This document shows, piece after piece, positions 1 to 8,731 of a DNA stretch of 64,000 bases. A model generated the notes under the pieces. It ran no database searches. It was not told where the DNA came from and worked only from the letters and a program-made list of their open reading frames with translations. Position numbers and translations under genes: made by a program. Within the stretch, counting starts at the first letter, position 1. Each line of letters begins with the position of its first letter. Origin of the DNA: Thioalkalivibrio paradoxus ARh 1 (GTDB lineage: Bacteria > Pseudomonadota > Gammaproteobacteria > Ectothiorhodospirales > Ectothiorhodospiraceae); NCBI RefSeq assembly GCF_000227685.2, contig NZ_CP007029.1:718501-782500 (forward strand), given 5' to 3'.

Positions 1-2758
1 CGAGCAAGATCTGTTCGCGTGTGTAGGTTGCGTGTAACTCCAGTGGCCCCGTGCGGTCTCGGAAGAAGACTTCGCTTGCCGGAACAATTCCGCGGCGGCG
101 AAAGGAGACCACGTCACGTACGTCCAGACTCGATTCGGAGTGCTTACGAGTGAACTCGTCCAGTGCGTTGAAATCGCCGTCGCCGGGCCTTTGACTTCCC
201 CAGAGCACACTGTATGCGAGCTCTAGCCGGATGTGGTCGTCCTCTCCTTCGAATTCCCCGCTGTTGTCGGCGTCTGGTCCCAGTCTGCGAGATAGGGCGT
301 CAAGAATGTTCGTATCGGTGGATATTGCGAGTTGGCGAAGCCCTGTTCTGAGTCCCTTCTCGTAGGGTTCGATTCCGGCTACGTGCTTGCCGCCAGCGGC
401 TTCCAGGAGCCTACTTGGAAGGCCATGGCGCAACAGGAGGTCTGGCTCATCGAAGTGCAGCCAATCCAGCATCTCTTCCAATGTGGGCCGTTTGCCCAGT
501 TGCTGACGGCATTGAGCTAGCTGCTGGATGATCCGAGGCCTTCGCACCAGAAGGTTGTTCCGGATGTTTTCCAAGATGTGCGCTTGGGCCACCCGGTGCA
601 AGTCGATGAGGCATCCGCTCGGCAGCCAGGGGAATCCGGACTCGATCTGTTCGTCGACACGGGTATTGGGTTGGCTGCTCAGCGCTCGAAAGCGGTCGGC
701 ATAACGGAACTGTCGGTGTTGAGGTGCGATGAAGTCGAGCACAGTCAGGTGCGGCTTCCCCTCGTGCAGACGTAGACCCCGACCAAGCTGCTGCAGGTAA
801 ACGGTCAAGCTTTCCGTCGGCCTCAGCATCAGGATGGTATCCACCTCAGGTATATCGACCCCCTCGTTGTACAAATCCACAGTAAAGATGAAGCGGATCC
901 GGCGCTGGACCAAGTCACGCTGCACGCTTTGGCGCTGCGGTGCAGGACTGTCCGCTGTCAGCGCAGCGGAGGGCATGCCCCACTGAGAAAAGGCTCGGGC
1001 CATGAACACTGCGTGCTGTTGACTGACACAGAATCCTAGCCCCCGTAAGGTGTCCGGCTGAGTTACGTAATCCAGAAGCTGGTCTCGAACCCATTTTGCA
1101 CGGACTTCGTTCGCCCCAAAGACGTTCTCAAGTTCGCTCAGCGCGTAGCCGCCGCGTGTCCATGCAGCGCCAGAGAGGTCGACGGAGTGGTGATCCGGAA
1201 TTCCGAAGTAATGGAATGGTGCAAGCAGACGCCGATCGATTGCATCCGGCAGACGCATCTCATGGGTAAACCGGCCTCCAAAGTCTTCACGAATGTCTCG
1301 GCCGTCAGCACGTTCAGGCGTGGCAGTCAGGCCAAGCAGGATCTGGGGCCTCAGATGGGTCAGCATCGCTTGGTAGGTCGCCGCCTGCGCGTGGTGGGCC
1401 TCGTCAAATACCACGTAATCGAAATATCGAGGATCGAGTTCCGATAAACCCCTTGTGTGCCAGCTCTGGACAGAGCAGAAAAGGTGGCGCGACTGCCGCG
1501 GCGCAGCGCCCCCAACCAGGAGATCACCGAAGCCATCATCACGCAGGACGTGCCGGAATGCCGCGAGCGATTGGCGTAAGATCTCTTCGCGATGGGCGAC
1601 GAACAGAAGGGACGGCCTTGTCTCAGGTGCTCGTTGCTCTGCTATGCGTCGGTAATCGAAAGCTGCGACCATGGTCTTGCCGGTCCCAGTGGCAGCGATA
1701 ACCAAGTGTCGATTGAGGCCAGACCGCCGCTCGCGGTCGATCTCATCGAGTATTTCTTGTTGGAAGGCGTAGGGTTTCAGATCGAAGAAATGCGTTGGCG
1801 TCGTGGCCGGGTCTTGGCGGGGGCCACGCTCGATCTCTAGTGCCGCCCTGAGCCGGGGAAGATCACCAGGGGCGAGTGGCTCGAACTCGGCAGCGTCTTC
1901 CCAGTGCGACTGGAATGCGGCGGTCACTTGGCGCCAAAGATACGGTAACTCATGCTGACTGATCTTAGCTGTCCATTCCAAGCCCTCATCGAGAGCTACC
2001 CGGGAAACATTCGCCGAGCCTACGTACGCGCTCCCGAACGCAGTCAGCCGGTGGAAAAGATAGGCCTTCGCATGTAAGCGAGTGCGATGTGTGTCGTAGG
2101 ACACACGTATTTCCGTATTAGGGAGGCCAACCAGAAACTCGATGGCTTTGAGATCAGTGGCACCAAGGTACGATGTCGTGGCAACTCTGAGTCGCGGATA
2201 CCCTCCGTGTGTAGGTGTCTCAGTGAAGCGCCTCAGAGCATCACGCAACGGGCGTATCCCACTCCACTTAATGAAGGAGACGAGCCACTCGGCGCGATCC
2301 GAGCTGAGTAGCTCCTTCTGGATCTGGCTGACTAGACTAGGGGAGCGGCCGGAGCCAGTAAGGAGCGCCGATACCGCGAGTGGGGCATCGGGACGAGGAG
2401 TGTTCTTTTGCCCGACGATCTGTTGCTCGGGTCTCGCGATTTCGAGCAATTGGCGAAACGGGGGTCGAGGTATATCTTGGGCGAGACCGGACAGAGGGTT
2501 TCCAGCAGCCTGCAACGCCGCTGCGAAAAGACTGAGTGCCGCTTCCCATTGTGCCCGTTCTTTTTCCCGTAGCGAGAGGGTAAGGTCAGCTAACGCTCTG
2601 GCCAGATGAGCGGTTAGTGCTGGCGCGATCTCCTCTGCCGGAAGGTGTTTACTCCACCGCACGAATTCCAATAGATGGCGTTTGCTCAGCTCCTGCTGTA
2701 GCCTCTCTGTGTCCAGTTGCTCGTAGAGCCCGAACCAGTTGTGAGTGTCGTTGGTCAT
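1..2758 (-). CDS. PLD-domain SF2 helicase, DUF3427 type; 3' end outside the window
   Basis: An uninterrupted minus-strand frame of about 919 codons runs from the ATG at 2758 off the left edge, so only the C-terminus is missing. In order it shows an N-terminal region without recognised motifs, a phospholipase-D-like domain (HAK near residue 228, GSAN near 246), then an SF2 helicase core with Walker A ATGTGKT (about 354-361), a DEAHH box (about 451), TATPERAD, and motif VI QQLGRGLR (about 654). The last visible residues (HATYTREQILL) resemble the start of a DUF3427 module, so perhaps 130-150 residues are cut off. The start ATG overlaps the stop of the Nudix gene (ATGA), implying translational coupling. 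It is a paralogue of the helicase at 3265-7917 without the methyltransferase. A nucleic-acid-directed defence or repair role is inferred from domains only. Base composition looks less GC-rich than most of the window. Confidence 0.85.
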   Translation of the reverse strand, partial: MTNDTHNWFGLYEQLDTERLQQELSKRHLLEFVRWSKHLPAEEIAPALTAHLARALADLTLSLREKERAQWEAALSLFAAALQAAGNPLSGLAQDIPRPPFRQLLEIARPEQQIVGQKNTPRPDAPLAVSALLTGSGRSPSLVSQIQKELLSSDRAEWLVSFIKWSGIRPLRDALRRFTETPTHGGYPRLRVATTSYLGATDLKAIEFLVGLPNTEIRVSYDTHRTRLHAKAYLFHRLTAFGSAYVGSANVSRVALDEGLEWTAKISQHELPYLWRQVTAAFQSHWEDAAEFEPLAPGDLPRLRAALEIERGPRQDPATTPTHFFDLKPYAFQQEILDEIDRERRSGLNRHLVIAATGTGKTMVAAFDYRRIAEQRAPETRPSLLFVAHREEILRQSLAAFRHVLRDDGFGDLLVGGAAPRQSRHLFCSVQSWHTRGLSELDPRYFDYVVFDEAHHAQAATYQAMLTHLRPQILLGLTATPERADGRDIREDFGGRFTHEMRLPDAIDRRLLAPFHYFGIPDHHSVDLSGAAWTRGGYALSELENVFGANEVRAKWVRDQLLDYVTQPDTLRGLGFCVSQQHAVFMARAFSQWGMPSAALTADSPAPQRQSVQRDLVQRRIRFIFTVDLYNEGVDIPEVDTILMLRPTESLTVYLQQLGRGLRLHEGKPHLTVLDFIAPQHRQFRYADRFRALSSQPNTRVDEQIESGFPWLPSGCLIDLHRVAQAHILENIRNNLLVRRPRIIQQLAQCRQQLGKRPTLEEMLDWLHFDEPDLLLRHGLPSRLLEAAGGKHVAGIEPYEKGLRTGLRQLAISTDTNILDALSRRLGPDADNSGEFEGEDDHIRLELAYSVLWGSQRPGDGDFNALDEFTRKHSESSLDVRDVVSFRRRGIVPASEVFFRDRTGPLELHATYTREQILL

Positions 2759-3183
2759 GCTGGTTTGAAATCGAAGATCTTTTCCAGTAGTGGGATATCT
2801 GCGGGAGCAATTCGAAGAAGAGCTGTCTCGGTCGATTGAAACCAAGCGACCGTGTCGTGAACGACCAATCGAGAAACCTTATTGCTGATCTCGGTTGATA
2901 GTGCGATCAACTCGATGCTGCCCCGGTCATAGTGGTAGATGGTTCGAGCGATCTCCTCACCAACGCCGGCGTTTAACCCAAGTTCCTCGGCGAGTTCACG
3001 CTGAAGTGCGCGTGCCAAGGATTCACCGGGTTCGACCTTCCCTCCAGGCAATTCCCACAATCCCTCCAAGTGCTGCTTTGGCGCTCGACGCGCCATTAAT
3101 ACGCGACCGGCGGAATCGCGCACCACAGCACAAACGACCTGTTTGATTGGGATATCTCCGTGGCCCAACTTCTCATCGGCCAT
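2755..3183 (-). CDS. Nudix hydrolase (MutT-like)
   Basis: A 142-residue protein with a complete Nudix box: G48, E54, R62-E63, E66-E67 and G69 fit GX5EX7REUXEEXGU. It should hydrolyse a nucleoside diphosphate linked to another group; MutT-like members with the LWELPGGK strand usually act on (d)NTPs such as oxidised dGTP, but the substrate cannot be read from sequence. The gene sits between two PLD helicases on the same strand, 81 bp after the stop of the first and overlapping the start of the second by four bases (ATGA), so the three are very probably one operon. Its function may therefore be nucleotide sanitation or signal-nucleotide turnover tied to the helicases rather than housekeeping MutT; this is inference from context. 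Confidence 0.9.
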   Translation of the reverse strand: MADEKLGHGDIPIKQVVCAVVRDSAGRVLMARRAPKQHLEGLWELPGGKVEPGESLARALQRELAEELGLNAGVGEEIARTIYHYDRGSIELIALSTEISNKVSRLVVHDTVAWFQSTETALLRIAPADIPLLEKIFDFKPA

Positions 3184-3264
3184 GAAACTTGGCTCCCGTA
3201 CTGCGACTCCTGGGGCATTGGGAGTGATCTAATCCCATTCGCGCTTGATTCGAGCAGTTCATCT

Positions 3265-6200
3265 TCACGATGCCCGCTGGGTAAACAACCGTACCAGCAA
3301 CAACGCCCACTGTGTGTCCACCCATCGCGTCGATCCCTTGGGAGTCCCCTCAAGGTACCGTAACCGGTTCACCCTTCGTTCGTCGAGGACGCCGCCGTTG
3401 AGGCGAACATCCTCGGCAGCAATCAAGGCCCAGCCGATGTCCTGAAGGGATACGGTCCTCTCGGCGAACCCGCCATCGCCGCCATCAACTCGGAGACCAC
3501 CGCGTGGCGCCTCGCCCACGATTCGGCAGCGCTTTCCGTCCAATTCAAGCCAGTGGCCATCGTCGGTCTGCGTCACAACGTCGGCCACAAGGTTGCGCGC
3601 TCGTTCCTCGGCCTGTGGCGTGAGCTCGCGCGAGGCGCCGTGCCCAGTACCGAAGGCTCGCCAGGTTCGGAAGTCCACCTCGGGCAGGGCCCAGAGGGCT
3701 GGTGGTTCCGAGAGCTTTGCCACTCCGCAATATCGCCATGCGGTTTCACCAGCGTCGGGTGCCAAGACGAATGCAGTCTCGCCAGGGCGCCGGTCGTACC
3801 AGGCCAGTCGCAGTCGGTCAGGGTTTTCCATACGCGCGTCATCCCCGAGCACGATCCACAGGTGTCCCCGTACGCGCCCGGTGGACGGCGGTGCCGTGAT
3901 GCCGAACCGCTCGTTCAGTTGTTGGGCGTCGAGCATGGTGCCGACCGGTGGGGCGAGATCCTCCGGTCGGAAGTGCCGGACGACCGTTGCGATGGGAACG
4001 TTTCGGCCTGTGGTTTCGAGTGGCGGATGCGCAGGGTTGTCCGATTCCAGGAGCCATGATCCGTCCTTTCGGACCACTCGCTTGATCTGCAGGCCCACCT
4101 CTCCGTCAAACTCGGTCTGTAGCAAGGCCACCTTGCCCTCGAGTTCTTTCAGCCTGATGGCGCGAGCGTGGCGGAAGACGACCCAGTCGCCATCGCGGAT
4201 GGGGTCCGTCCCACCCGCCATGGAATCGCCGGTGGCGCGCAGCGCAAACAGGTTGTCGGCGTGTCCCCCAATGGGAAGTGCGACCTGTTCCGGGGGAGAG
4301 GCCACGGCCATGGATTCGAGCAGCGCACCGGCCGCAGCCCGGAGGGAGGCATAGGCTGGGACCATTCCCACGGCTGGAAACTCCAGGATCTGCCCCACCG
4401 CCTCGATCTGCCAGCCGTCCGGCGATCGGAAGAAGCGTACCTGGAATGCCGTTCCCGGCCGGCCCGCGGACAGGCCGAACCAGCGGCGCATGAGGTCGGG
4501 GAGCTTGTTGCGGTCGGTCCCTGCCGGGCGCGCGACGTTGCAGAATTCCTTCATCAGGCGAAAAGTCCAGACTTCGCCGTTGGGCAACGTCACGTCCGTT
4601 TCGCCCTCGGGAACGATGGCATGCGTGCGGCGAGCCGGGAGTTTCAGGATGGGGTCGCGCTGGTTCCAGAGGAGCTTGCAGTGGAAGGCCTCCCCTGTGG
4701 CGTCGCCCTGCAGGCGCCGGCGGTATTGGGCGAGCCGGTAATCGACCAGTTCGCGGGTCATCTCGACGAAGGTATCGGAGAATTCCTGTGGAACCGGTAA
4801 TGCGGGAACCAGCCGGTTTTGCTCCCTCCGGAAAAAGGCGCGACCGTCGCGTCTGAGGCGGCACCACTTGTCGACAGGGTTGCGGTTCCAGTAGGCGAGC
4901 CACTTTCTTGGATCCGGGTTTCGCGGGTCCGGGAAGTCCTGGACGCAGTCGAGGTCGCGGCGCAGGTCCGGGGAGCGATCCAGGGTCGCGTAGCTCCTCT
5001 GGGCCAAGGTCTCGAGTTCGAGGCCGGTAGTCAAGGCATCCGCTTCGATGAGTGCTTCGAGCATGATCATCTTGTAGGACTTGTTCATGTCCGTCGTTTC
5101 AAGCTCGCGGAACCAGCCCCGGCCGTTTTCGAGGCAGAATTTTTCGGCCTCGCTCAAATGCCCCTCGCTGGCCACGAAGTCGAACCAGCCGAGGTATGTG
5201 TTCCGCAGCACCGAGGGAGCGTAACCCATGCGGTAGAACTCGCCGATCGTCGGTCTCCGGTCGCGGGTGAGCACGAATTCGCGGTAGGCGCGTTGCACCT
5301 CGCTGGGGCCACGGGGCATCAGTGTGCGCAGGAGATCGATCGCCTCGAGGTCGAAGTTCAGCCAGCAGCCCGCAGGCAGTTCTGGGGGCTTCGGATCGTC
5401 GAGGAACCGGGCGAGGTCCACGTGCGTGCGTGCGAACGAGAGCAACAGCCTGACGCGGTCGAGGAAGATGCGGTGATTCCCGACGAAGTCGAGGACGACG
5501 AGCTTCTCCTTCCTCTCAGCCCGGCGCAGCCCGCGCCCGAGCTGCTGCAGGAACAGGATCTTCGACTCGGTGGGGCGCAGCATCAGGATGGTGTCGATGG
5601 TGGGCAGGTCGACGCCTTCGCTGAACAGGTCGACCGAGAAGATGACCTGCAGGCGGCCGTCGGTGAGCCGTTGCAGCGCTTCGCCGCGGCTCAGGCTCGA
5701 GCCGCCGTAGACGGCTGCTGTCGCGATGCCTTCGCGCTGGAACTGCGCCGCCATGAACTCGGCGTGGCGGATCGATACGCAGAAGGCCAGCGTGCGCTGC
5801 TGGGAGCGTTGGCGCCACTGCTTCAGCGCGTGCCGGGCGCGGGCGAGGGTGGCCAGCTTGTTCGACAGCTGTTCGGGGTCGAAGCGGCCGTTGCGCCAGG
5901 GGATCTCGCGGTAGTCGACCGACTCATCCCAAATGCCGTAGTAGTGGAACGGCGCCAGCAGCCCGGCCTCGATCCCGGCGAACAGGTCGCGGGTGAACAC
6001 GAGGTTGTCGTCGCACAGCGACAGGATGTCGGACTGGTCGGTGCGATCCGGGGTAGCGGTGAGGCCGAGCAGGAAGCGCGGGTCGAAGTGGCCGAGCAGG
6101 CTTCGGTAGGTGGGCGCGGCGGCGTGGTGGAATTCGTCGATCACGATGTAATCGAAGTGGTCGGGCGGGAAACGCTCGAGGTGCGTGCTCTTGCCGAGCG

Positions 6201-7917
6201 TCTGCACCGAGGCGCAGAGCACGTCGACCTGCGCGTCGCGGGTCTGGCCCATGTAGAAGCCGATGCGGGCCCGGGTGCGGATGCGCGCGAAGGTGTCCGC
6301 GGCCTGGTTCAGGATCTCCTCGCGGTGGGCGACGAACAGCACGCGCCGGGCGCCCATGTGTTCGGCGTCGAAGGCGGCGAGCCAGGTCTTGCCGAGGCCG
6401 GTGGCGAGCACGACGAGGCCGCGCCGGTAGCCGTCGCGCCGGGTGGCTTCGAGTGCGGCGAGGGCTTCGGACTGGATCGGCGTCGGTTTCGGTGGCGGCT
6501 CGGTTTCCTGGCTGCCGGGGGCGATCGCGCGCGGCGGCGGGACGCGGCGCTTCTCGTAGGCGTCGATCCAGTCGTCGGTGAGCGGGATGGTGCGCGGGTC
6601 GCGGAAGATCTCCTCGAAGCGGGCGCGCGCTTCGAGGAAGCCGTCGTCGCCGGGGTACTCGACGCGGTAGTTCCACTCCAGCCCGTCGGTAAGCGCCTGG
6701 CGGCTGATGTTGCTGGAGCCGATGAACGCGGTGCCGCGCAGCTGGTGGTTCGCGCCGAAGCGGGCGAACAGGTAGGCCTTCAGGTGGAAGCTGGTGGCGG
6801 CGGCGCGGAAAACGCGGACCTGCGCGCCCTGTTCCTGCAGCAGCATCAGCAGGCGCAGCGCCTCGGGGTCGGTCACGTCGAGGTAGTCGCTGGTGACGAT
6901 GCGGATGCGGGCCGGGGGGCGGGTGGGCGGGTCATCGCGAGGGCCGGAGGCTCGATGCGATCCCGGCGGCGGCTGGACTGCCACGTCGGCGATGCCTCCT
7001 CGCAGTGACGTCCGGACACCTCCACTGTCATCGCGAGGAGCGGAGCGACGTGGCGATCCATGCGGCGTGGATGTGTCCGGCTCTGCATGGGTTGCCGCGC
7101 TGCGCTCGCAACGACGGGTCTCGTGGTTCCGGGGGCGCTCAAGGATGTTTGGGGTCTGGGCGCGGTCGGGGCTCAGTGCGGCCTGCAGGTCGGGCAGCAG
7201 CATGCGCAGGCCGGTGACTTTCACGAAGCTGACGGCGAAGTCGATTTCGTCGGCGTGGGCGATCGCGTCGCAGAGTTGCGTTTGGAACGGGTTGGTCGGG
7301 TCGCCGGTTACGAGCCGGGCGGCGGGTGCGGTTTCCCGGCGCACGAGCGCGTTCAGCCAGGTTTCGGAGTGGTCTAGGCGTTCATCCGGGGTGAGCCAGC
7401 AGTCAATCGCGGCGATTTCCTGCAGCGCGGCCAGCCAGTGGGGCAGGCGCGTTTCGGTGGCGTCGGTGAAGTGGCGGCCCTCGGCGTCGACGCGCTCGCC
7501 GTCGCCGTGCTTCAGGCTCAGGTACAGCACGCCGTCAGGCTTCAGTGCGGCCCAGAGGCGTTGCAGCGCGTTCCGGAGTTCCGCCGCGGGGAGGTGCAGC
7601 AGGCTGGCGCAGGCCCAGATGCCGTCGTAGGCGGCGTGCTCGTCGAGTTCGTCGAAGCGCTGCACCTGCACCGGCTGGCCAATGCGCTCGGCCGCGAGCC
7701 GGGCGATTTCCGGGGCGGCGTCGAAGGCGCGTACGCGGTAGCCCTGCTGCAGAAAGGCGAGGCTGTCGCGCCCCGATCCGCAGCCGGCGTCGAGGATGAA
7801 GCCGCCGGCGGGGATTTCGGCCAGGAAGCGTTCACGCAGCGCCGACAGGTCGACCCCCACGGTGTCCGCGACATACCGCGCGGCATTCCGGTCGTAGTAG
7901 CCGACCGTGTCGGTCAT
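3265..7917 (-). CDS. Methyltransferase-PLD-SF2 helicase-S24 peptidase fusion protein
   Basis: A 1550-residue multidomain protein. Residues 1-190: class I SAM methyltransferase (DAGCGSGRD, about 43-51). About 205-425: phospholipase-D-like domain (FHLK at 377-380, GSSN at 400-403; the usual Asp of HxKxxxxD is not evident). About 475-830: SF2 helicase with Walker A ATGLGKT (505-511), DEFHH (594-598), TATPDR and QQLGRGLRR (791-799). About 830-1150: helical region like that of DUF3427 helicases. About 1175-1315: S24/LexA-like domain with GDSM (candidate Ser1232) and QIKR (candidate Lys1279). About 1330-1550: unrecognised C-terminus. Residues about 263-330 come from two copies of an interspersed repeat inserted in frame within the PLD domain. 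First gene of a three-gene operon with the Nudix and DUF3427-helicase genes. Defence, repair or stress response are all possible. Confidence 0.85.
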   Translation of the reverse strand: MTDTVGYYDRNAARYVADTVGVDLSALRERFLAEIPAGGFILDAGCGSGRDSLAFLQQGYRVRAFDAAPEIARLAAERIGQPVQVQRFDELDEHAAYDGIWACASLLHLPAAELRNALQRLWAALKPDGVLYLSLKHGDGERVDAEGRHFTDATETRLPHWLAALQEIAAIDCWLTPDERLDHSETWLNALVRRETAPAARLVTGDPTNPFQTQLCDAIAHADEIDFAVSFVKVTGLRMLLPDLQAALSPDRAQTPNILERPRNHETRRCERSAATHAEPDTSTPHGSPRRSAPRDDSGGVRTSLRGGIADVAVQPPPGSHRASGPRDDPPTRPPARIRIVTSDYLDVTDPEALRLLMLLQEQGAQVRVFRAAATSFHLKAYLFARFGANHQLRGTAFIGSSNISRQALTDGLEWNYRVEYPGDDGFLEARARFEEIFRDPRTIPLTDDWIDAYEKRRVPPPRAIAPGSQETEPPPKPTPIQSEALAALEATRRDGYRRGLVVLATGLGKTWLAAFDAEHMGARRVLFVAHREEILNQAADTFARIRTRARIGFYMGQTRDAQVDVLCASVQTLGKSTHLERFPPDHFDYIVIDEFHHAAAPTYRSLLGHFDPRFLLGLTATPDRTDQSDILSLCDDNLVFTRDLFAGIEAGLLAPFHYYGIWDESVDYREIPWRNGRFDPEQLSNKLATLARARHALKQWRQRSQQRTLAFCVSIRHAEFMAAQFQREGIATAAVYGGSSLSRGEALQRLTDGRLQVIFSVDLFSEGVDLPTIDTILMLRPTESKILFLQQLGRGLRRAERKEKLVVLDFVGNHRIFLDRVRLLLSFARTHVDLARFLDDPKPPELPAGCWLNFDLEAIDLLRTLMPRGPSEVQRAYREFVLTRDRRPTIGEFYRMGYAPSVLRNTYLGWFDFVASEGHLSEAEKFCLENGRGWFRELETTDMNKSYKMIMLEALIEADALTTGLELETLAQRSYATLDRSPDLRRDLDCVQDFPDPRNPDPRKWLAYWNRNPVDKWCRLRRDGRAFFRREQNRLVPALPVPQEFSDTFVEMTRELVDYRLAQYRRRLQGDATGEAFHCKLLWNQRDPILKLPARRTHAIVPEGETDVTLPNGEVWTFRLMKEFCNVARPAGTDRNKLPDLMRRWFGLSAGRPGTAFQVRFFRSPDGWQIEAVGQILEFPAVGMVPAYASLRAAAGALLESMAVASPPEQVALPIGGHADNLFALRATGDSMAGGTDPIRDGDWVVFRHARAIRLKELEGKVALLQTEFDGEVGLQIKRVVRKDGSWLLESDNPAHPPLETTGRNVPIATVVRHFRPEDLAPPVGTMLDAQQLNERFGITAPPSTGRVRGHLWIVLGDDARMENPDRLRLAWYDRRPGETAFVLAPDAGETAWRYCGVAKLSEPPALWALPEVDFRTWRAFGTGHGASRELTPQAEERARNLVADVVTQTDDGHWLELDGKRCRIVGEAPRGGLRVDGGDGGFAERTVSLQDIGWALIAAEDVRLNGGVLDERRVNRLRYLEGTPKGSTRWVDTQWALLLVRLFTQRAS
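6931..7010. repeat. Family B repeat core, degenerate copy inside the helicase gene
   Basis: This 80-bp stretch begins GTCATCGCGAGG and ends TCGCAGTGACG, the two conserved ends of the family B core also seen at 7027, 31152 and 42632. The middle is diverged. It lies wholly inside the 1550-residue fusion gene and is translated, contributing an Arg/Pro/Ser-rich segment. No terminal inverted repeats of the complete element (31139-31268) remain here. Confidence 0.65.
7027..7117. repeat. Family B repeat core, second copy inside the helicase gene
   Basis: This copy is close to those at 31139-31268 and 42617-42739, sharing GTCATCGCGAGGAGCG, GACGTGGCGATCCAT and GCTCGCAACGACGG. It is in the same orientation as the degenerate copy 17 bp away, so the gene carries a tandem pair. 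Both are read through in frame and add roughly 70 residues between the two halves of the PLD domain. Sequences of this kind are known as interspersed repeats whose translation gives CEERSD-like peptides in many gammaproteobacteria. Confidence 0.8.
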
Positions 7918-8051
7918 AGGTGGTGGGTTCCCCTGCCCATGGGTCGGGAGTATAGGGGAGGGGGTGGATCAGGGGGTGAGCCGGACCCACTCGAAAAACG
8001 CCCGCGGTTCCTTCACGGCGCGCTCCGCCTTGGCTCGCAGGCGGCTCGCGT

Positions 8052-8158
8052 TCAAAACAGAAGGCCTTCCTCTTCGACCGCGTTGAGAAGCCCTTCAGAG
8101 CGTCGGCGAGCAGGGCGACAAGCCGTGGGCTGAGGTTTTCGTCGAGCGGGAGTTTCAC
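8052..8158 (-). pseudogene. Truncated DUF5615 (PIN-like) toxin relic
   Basis: A GTG at 8158, overlapping the stop of the DUF433 gene (GTGA), opens a frame whose first 22 residues (LPLDENLSPRLVALLADAL) are the N-terminus of a DUF5615 PIN-like toxin. After that the frame loses all similarity. About 40 bases further, in another frame, the string LLNAVEEEGLLF followed by a stop at 8052-8054 resembles the end of such a protein, suggesting an internal deletion that removed most of the catalytic core. The intact family is about 110 residues. The antitoxin partner upstream remains open. Confidence 0.6.
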
Positions 8159-8382
8159 ATCGCGGGGGAGATGGCCAGCCGCCGCTCGCGGGCGGCCGCG
8201 AATGCAAGCACCGCGCGGATATCTTCGGAGCTGAGATCGGGGAAGTCGTGCAGCAACTCGGCCTCGGACATCCCGCCGGCCAGATACTCGAGCACATCAT
8301 AAACGGTGATTCGGGTGCCCCGAATACACGGCTTGCCGCTGCGAATCGACGGGTCAACGACGATTCGGTCTTCCAGGTTCAT
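8155..8382 (-). CDS. DUF433 family antitoxin
   Basis: About 75 residues starting MNLEDRIVVDP with the family hallmarks SGKPCIRGTRI and DFPDLSSEDIRAVLAFAA, which form a winged-helix-like DNA-binding fold in characterised relatives. I chose the internal ATG at 8382 because family members begin just before this point; the frame is open to 8430. DUF433 proteins are normally the antitoxin partner of a DUF5615 PIN-like RNase encoded immediately downstream. Here the downstream gene overlaps by four bases but is only a remnant, so this is probably an orphan antitoxin. A further DUF433 gene lies at 61680 and another at 62321, so the family occurs three times in this window. Confidence 0.8.
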   Translation of the reverse strand: MNLEDRIVVDPSIRSGKPCIRGTRITVYDVLEYLAGGMSEAELLHDFPDLSSEDIRAVLAFAAARERRLAISPAM

Positions 8383-8539
8383 GATGCTGGCACTCGCGTC
8401 GGCAAACAGAGCTTGCCGGCAGTGTAGCAAGCCATAGCAGCTTCATTGCCCCGGATGTCGGCCCGCCAGCACTTCGACAGCCCGAACCTGGTCGCCCGGC
8501 TGAACCACTTCAAAGGGTATTCGGCAGGGTGAGGCGCAC

Positions 8540-8683
8540 ATGCTGCTGAGGTTGCTGACCTTGCGCTTCGGAGTTCTGCCCCAGGGCGCCCACGAACACG
8601 TGGAATCTGCGGATGCCGATACGTTGCTGCGTTGGTCCGAGCGTGTGCTCACCGTAGCGACGCTGGACGAGGTCTTCCGATAG
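8540..8683 (+). pseudogene. C-terminal fragment of a DUF4351-containing protein
   Basis: The frame ending at the TAG of 8681-8683 reads HMLLRLLTLRFGVLPQ and later LLRWSERVLTVATLDEVF, the typical C-terminus of DUF4351 proteins, often Rpn-type recombination-promoting nucleases of transposon origin. The frame is closed by a TGA at 8501-8503 and no upstream nuclease domain is visible, so only a tail of about 50 residues survives. It lies in a stretch of decayed accessory genes between two toxin-antitoxin loci. Confidence 0.5.
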
Positions 8684-8731
8684 CCGCTCGAGCGCGTGCA
8701 GGGTGGCCGCGGCACCGGGTCGGGCAGGACT

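Noticed and set aside
4819-7008. 729-codon plus-strand open frame
   Set aside because: Antisense to the helicase fusion gene, whose motifs are all on the minus strand; high GC makes long antisense frames common.
8443-8715. 90-codon minus-strand frame
   Set aside because: Antisense of the DUF4351 fragment, Ser/Arg-rich, no start signal.
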